From the NCBI RefSeq assembly GCF_012641475.1, contig NZ_JABAIL010000007.1, positions 248,001 through 312,000 on the forward strand: a DNA stretch of 64,000 bases, read 5' to 3'. Positions 61,271 through 64,000 of this stretch are shown here, one piece after another. The DNA comes from Flammeovirga agarivorans (GTDB taxonomy: Bacteria > Bacteroidota > Bacteroidia > Cytophagales > Flammeovirgaceae). A model generated the notes under the pieces. The model had not been told where the DNA came from, made no database searches, and saw nothing but the letters and a program-made list of their open reading frames with translations. Every line of letters begins with the position of its first letter. Positions within the stretch are counted from its first letter, which is position 1. Both the position numbers and the translations under genes were made by a program.

Positions 61271-62674
61271 ATGAAACATTTAATTTTTATTGTTCTAATA
61301 TGTATTACAACAATTGTAAGTCTAGGGCAAGATAGACCCAACATCGTTATTATGATGACTGATAATCAAGGATATGGCGATATGGGATGTTATGGAGGGT
61401 TACGCGCTCCAACACCAAATATGGATAAATTAGCCGAATCTGGAATTCAGTTTTTAGATTTCCAGATTGATGCAAGTTGTACTGCCTCAAGAGCATCCTT
61501 TATGACTGCTCGAATGCCTATCCGTTCGGGTACATCTGGGTATGTTATTCCTGGTGAACCCGGTGGACTTCATCCTATGGAAGTGACTATAGCAGAAATG
61601 TTAAAATCAGTAGGTTATTCAACGGCAAATTATGGAAAGTGGCACCTTGGAGAAACGGCTGACAGACAACCTCAAAACCAAGGGTTTGATGAATGGTATG
61701 GGGTTTCTAATTCAAGTTTCCCAGTTGATAGTTCTTTCCCTGGATATCAAGAAGATTTAATCCCACCTCAAAGTATCTTAAGTGCAAAAGCGGGTCAGGA
61801 AGCTAAAGTAGTTGCTGATATGACACTTGAAAAAAGAGGATTAATTGATAGTGAACTTACAGCAAAAAGTGTTGATTACATTAAGAAACATGCGAACAAA
61901 AAAGAGCCTTTCTTCTTGCTTACTACTTTTATAAATCCTCACCATCCAGTTGTTCCTCACCCCAATTTTGCTGGCAAATCAAAAGGTGGTGCGTATACAG
62001 ATGTCCTAATGGAAATTGATTATAACGTAAGTCAGATTGTAGGAGCTATTGATGATTCAGGTATCCGTGATAATACAATCATTATTTTCTTTTCAGACAA
62101 TGGTCCTACACGTTATTCCCCAGAAGCAGATCATAATGGAGATCCTGGACAATGGGCTGGTGAATTAGGTTCCGGATGGGAAGGTGGACTACGTACAGTT
62201 GGTATGATGTCTTGGCCCAATAAGATCCGATCAAATTGGAAATCAGAAGAAATGTTTCATGCCATGGATTTTATGCCAACACTTGCCAATATTGTAGGAG
62301 CTGAAATGCCTGACGATCGTCCAATTGATGGTTTTGATCAGACAGATTTTTTATTAGGAAAACAAGAGCATTCCAATCGAGATCATCGTTTAGTATATTA
62401 TTATGGTGATTTGACAGTGGTTCGCTGGGCACAATACAAAGCTCACTTTGTAAAATATGCAAGATTTCAAAGTTGTACAGCACCGCCTATCAAGCTAGGG
62501 CAAATCCCTGAGTTCTATAACCTTAATACTGATCCAAAAGAACTATTTAATCTTTATGGTCGAAGTGGTGGAATTCCACTATTCTTCAAGTTCCAAGAGG
62601 CTATGTTGCCATATTTTGAAAGTATGAAAGAATTTCCAAATTTAGATTACTCAAAAATGGAAAGAGATAAATAA
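61271..62674 (+). CDS. S1 sulfatase, secreted
   Basis: A 467-residue protein with signal peptide ending near IVSLGQ. The sulfatase domain has MTDNQGYGDMG, formylglycine motif CTASR (C70; the CxAxR variant accepted by known maturases), GKWHLGET, NPHHPVVPHPNF and FSDNGPTRYSP. Note D-N rather than D-D in the first metal motif (TDNQG), a recognised S1 subfamily difference. A GWEGGLRTVGMMSWP segment follows. Divergent from an AraC regulator; a strong terminator lies downstream. Soluble periplasmic location is likely as there is no lipobox. Confidence 0.92.
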   Translation: MKHLIFIVLICITTIVSLGQDRPNIVIMMTDNQGYGDMGCYGGLRAPTPNMDKLAESGIQFLDFQIDASCTASRASFMTARMPIRSGTSGYVIPGEPGGLHPMEVTIAEMLKSVGYSTANYGKWHLGETADRQPQNQGFDEWYGVSNSSFPVDSSFPGYQEDLIPPQSILSAKAGQEAKVVADMTLEKRGLIDSELTAKSVDYIKKHANKKEPFFLLTTFINPHHPVVPHPNFAGKSKGGAYTDVLMEIDYNVSQIVGAIDDSGIRDNTIIIFFSDNGPTRYSPEADHNGDPGQWAGELGSGWEGGLRTVGMMSWPNKIRSNWKSEEMFHAMDFMPTLANIVGAEMPDDRPIDGFDQTDFLLGKQEHSNRDHRLVYYYGDLTVVRWAQYKAHFVKYARFQSCTAPPIKLGQIPEFYNLNTDPKELFNLYGRSGGIPLFFKFQEAMLPYFESMKEFPNLDYSKMERDK

Positions 62675-62715
62675 TTTGTATTTCTTAAAAAGCAGTCAAT
62701 TATATTTGTTTTTTT

Positions 62716-62760
62716 AAGTCTCACATTCATTAGTAATTTTAATGAATGTGAGACTTTTAT
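62716..62760 (+). terminator. Terminator of the 61271 sulfatase gene
   Basis: A 17-bp stem AAGTCTCACATTCATTA (62716-62732) / TAATGAATGTGAGACTT (62740-62756), followed by TTTTAT. Confidence 0.9.
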
Positions 62761-62840
62761 TTTAAAAAGAATAAATATTCAATAGGATTATTAATTTTAA
62801 GTGATCTAAATGATACTCATTTTTATTTTGAGACTAAACC

Positions 62841-63692
62841 ATGAAAAACAAAGTCGCATTAGTGTTGGAAGGAGGTGGTTCAAGAGGAATGTTTACAGCA
62901 GGTATTCTTGAATCATTTCTGATGAAAAATATAAATTTTGATTCTATTTTTGGCATCTCAGCAGGTGCATTGTATGGGGCTTCATTTGCTTCCAAACAAC
63001 TAGAGCGTAATAAAAAATTAAACGCTTATAATGATGATAAGCGATATGGAGGTTTCAAGCATTTACTACTTAAAGGATCTTACCTTTCATGGGATTTTAT
63101 TATGGGCGATATTGCCCATCGTCTTTTACCTTATGATTATGATACACTCCGTACTTCTGCCGATTTTCATGTAGGGGTAAGTAATTGTAATACAGGGAAA
63201 TCAGAATTCTTTGTCGTCAATAAATTAGATAAACCAGATATTGTCAGCATTCTTACTGCTAGTGGTTCATTACCATTCATCTCTCCAATTGTAAAATACA
63301 AAGGGGAAGAATATCTAGATGGAGGGTTAACGAATTCTATTCCATATGATGTTGCTTTTGAAAATGGAGCAGATAAAATTGTAGTGGTACTCACAAGACC
63401 TGAAGGATATGTAAAATCTGATATGAAATTTAAAGCTGTTTCAAAATGGTTTTACAGAAAACATCCCAAGGTACATGAGAACTTGACTCAAAGAGCACAG
63501 CAATACAATGAATCCATCCAACAACTTAAAGTACTCGAACAACAAGGAAAAGCGTTTTTGATTTATCCTCAAAAAGAGCTGAATGTTGGTAGAGTGGAAC
63601 GTCAGGTGTATAAAACAGAAGCCATCTATAATGAAGCCATTAAATTCAGTAATAGCTTTATTCCCAAGATGAAACTATGGATGGAAGAGTAG
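62841..63692 (+). CDS. Patatin-like phospholipase family protein
   Basis: A 283-residue cytoplasmic lipase-like protein. The oxyanion motif GGGSRGMF (residues 11-18), nucleophile elbow GISAG (S40) and DGG of the Ser-Asp dyad (D160) are all present and spaced as in patatins. A C-terminal extension with VLEQQGKAFLIYPQKELNVGRVERQ is typical of the bacterial YjjU-like branch. It probably hydrolyses phospholipid acyl esters; the substrate is not known. The start has a nearby purine-rich stretch. Confidence 0.9.
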   Translation: MKNKVALVLEGGGSRGMFTAGILESFLMKNINFDSIFGISAGALYGASFASKQLERNKKLNAYNDDKRYGGFKHLLLKGSYLSWDFIMGDIAHRLLPYDYDTLRTSADFHVGVSNCNTGKSEFFVVNKLDKPDIVSILTASGSLPFISPIVKYKGEEYLDGGLTNSIPYDVAFENGADKIVVVLTRPEGYVKSDMKFKAVSKWFYRKHPKVHENLTQRAQQYNESIQQLKVLEQQGKAFLIYPQKELNVGRVERQVYKTEAIYNEAIKFSNSFIPKMKLWMEE

Positions 63693-63776
63693 GAGTCTAG
63701 TTATCTAAATTACTTTTAGAATAGATTACTGTTCGAGTGTTAAACGTAGTGTCACTACGAATAGAGTATAGAAAAG

Positions 63777-64000
63777 ATGAACATAAAAAGAATACTATTT
63801 AGTATCATAACATTATTATTGTCTACTGCTTTATATTTTTATCTAGATAATTGGCAAAAACATAAGAAGACATTGAAAGAAAATGGTAATCCAACTCTTG
63901 TTAAATTAGGTAGTGATGGACCTGTTTCAGTATCTGGATTCTATAATATCAATGCTAAAGAATTTTCTTATGCATTAGCAGGATCTAAATCATATAATGG
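63777..64000 (+). CDS. N-terminal part of a membrane-anchored protein, cut by the window
   Basis: An open frame from ATG 63777 to the right edge, about 74 residues. It starts MNIKRILFSIITLLLSTALY, a signal anchor, followed by FYLDNWQKHKKTLKENGN and a polar region. No family assigned from this fragment. Confidence 0.6.
   Translation, partial: MNIKRILFSIITLLLSTALYFYLDNWQKHKKTLKENGNPTLVKLGSDGPVSVSGFYNINAKEFSYALAGSKSYN

Overview
The window reads as a chromosome segment of an AT-rich marine Bacteroidota, most likely a polysaccharide-degrading member of the Cytophagales; Flammeovirga is my guess from overall character, not from a database match. Supporting signs are SusC/SusD proteins, a hybrid two-component system (HTCS), type IX secretion (T9SS) C-terminal domains, six formylglycine-type sulfatases, and one clear promoter of the Bacteroidota TTTG / TAnnTTTG type. 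No rRNA, tRNA, CRISPR array or phage was seen.

Layout. 1-4479: envelope and housekeeping genes (MORN-repeat protein, DUF2490 porin-like protein, MFS transporter, Spo0M-like protein). 4584-10628: a GH53 endo-galactanase lipoprotein and a very large secreted sulfatase carrying an N-terminal beta-helix. 10976-12422: rhodanese SseA and a DinB-like protein. 12785-34203: a sulfated-glycan utilisation locus made of an HTCS regulator, a sulfatase/beta-helix/CBM fusion, a surface lipoprotein, SusC, SusD and two lipoprotein sulfatases, with a carboxyltransferase/biotin-carrier gene (17202-19085) lying inside it. 34244-47599: a TSUP sulfur-compound exporter, MscS channel, DUF2520 and beta-CASP proteins, a TonB-C/YwqK-repeat protein, a P-type ATPase, a cytidylate-kinase-like protein, a dicarboxylate symporter and a STAS-like protein. 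47642-49653: two paralogous microproteins behind a candidate structured RNA, and a flippase. 50354-53469 and 60121-62674: two divergent AraC regulator/sulfatase modules. 53568-60053: a ferredoxin, an orphan protein, an SDR/membrane protein/AraC operon, a frameshifted IS200-type transposase with REP-like hairpins, and tenA-thiD. 62841-64000: a patatin-like lipase and a truncated gene.

How the parts work together. The HTCS should sense a glycan fragment in the periplasm and activate transcription through its AraC-type DNA-binding domain. Upstream of the HTCS gene, of the fused sulfatase, and of the lipoprotein-SusC-SusD operon I find the same TACCCC element, twice as a 21-bp direct repeat, each 28-29 bp ahead of a -7-like element. 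This defines a candidate regulon. T9SS-exported sulfatases and surface lipoproteins would desulfate and bind the polymer, SusCD would import it, and the adjacent TSUP transporter may dispose of released sulfur oxyanions.

The most interesting items are the candidate HTCS operator set, the candidate structured RNA at 48131-48249 in front of two microproteins, the two beta-helix/sulfatase fusions, and a sulfatase whose formylglycine motif is CSVTR instead of CxPxR or CxAxR.
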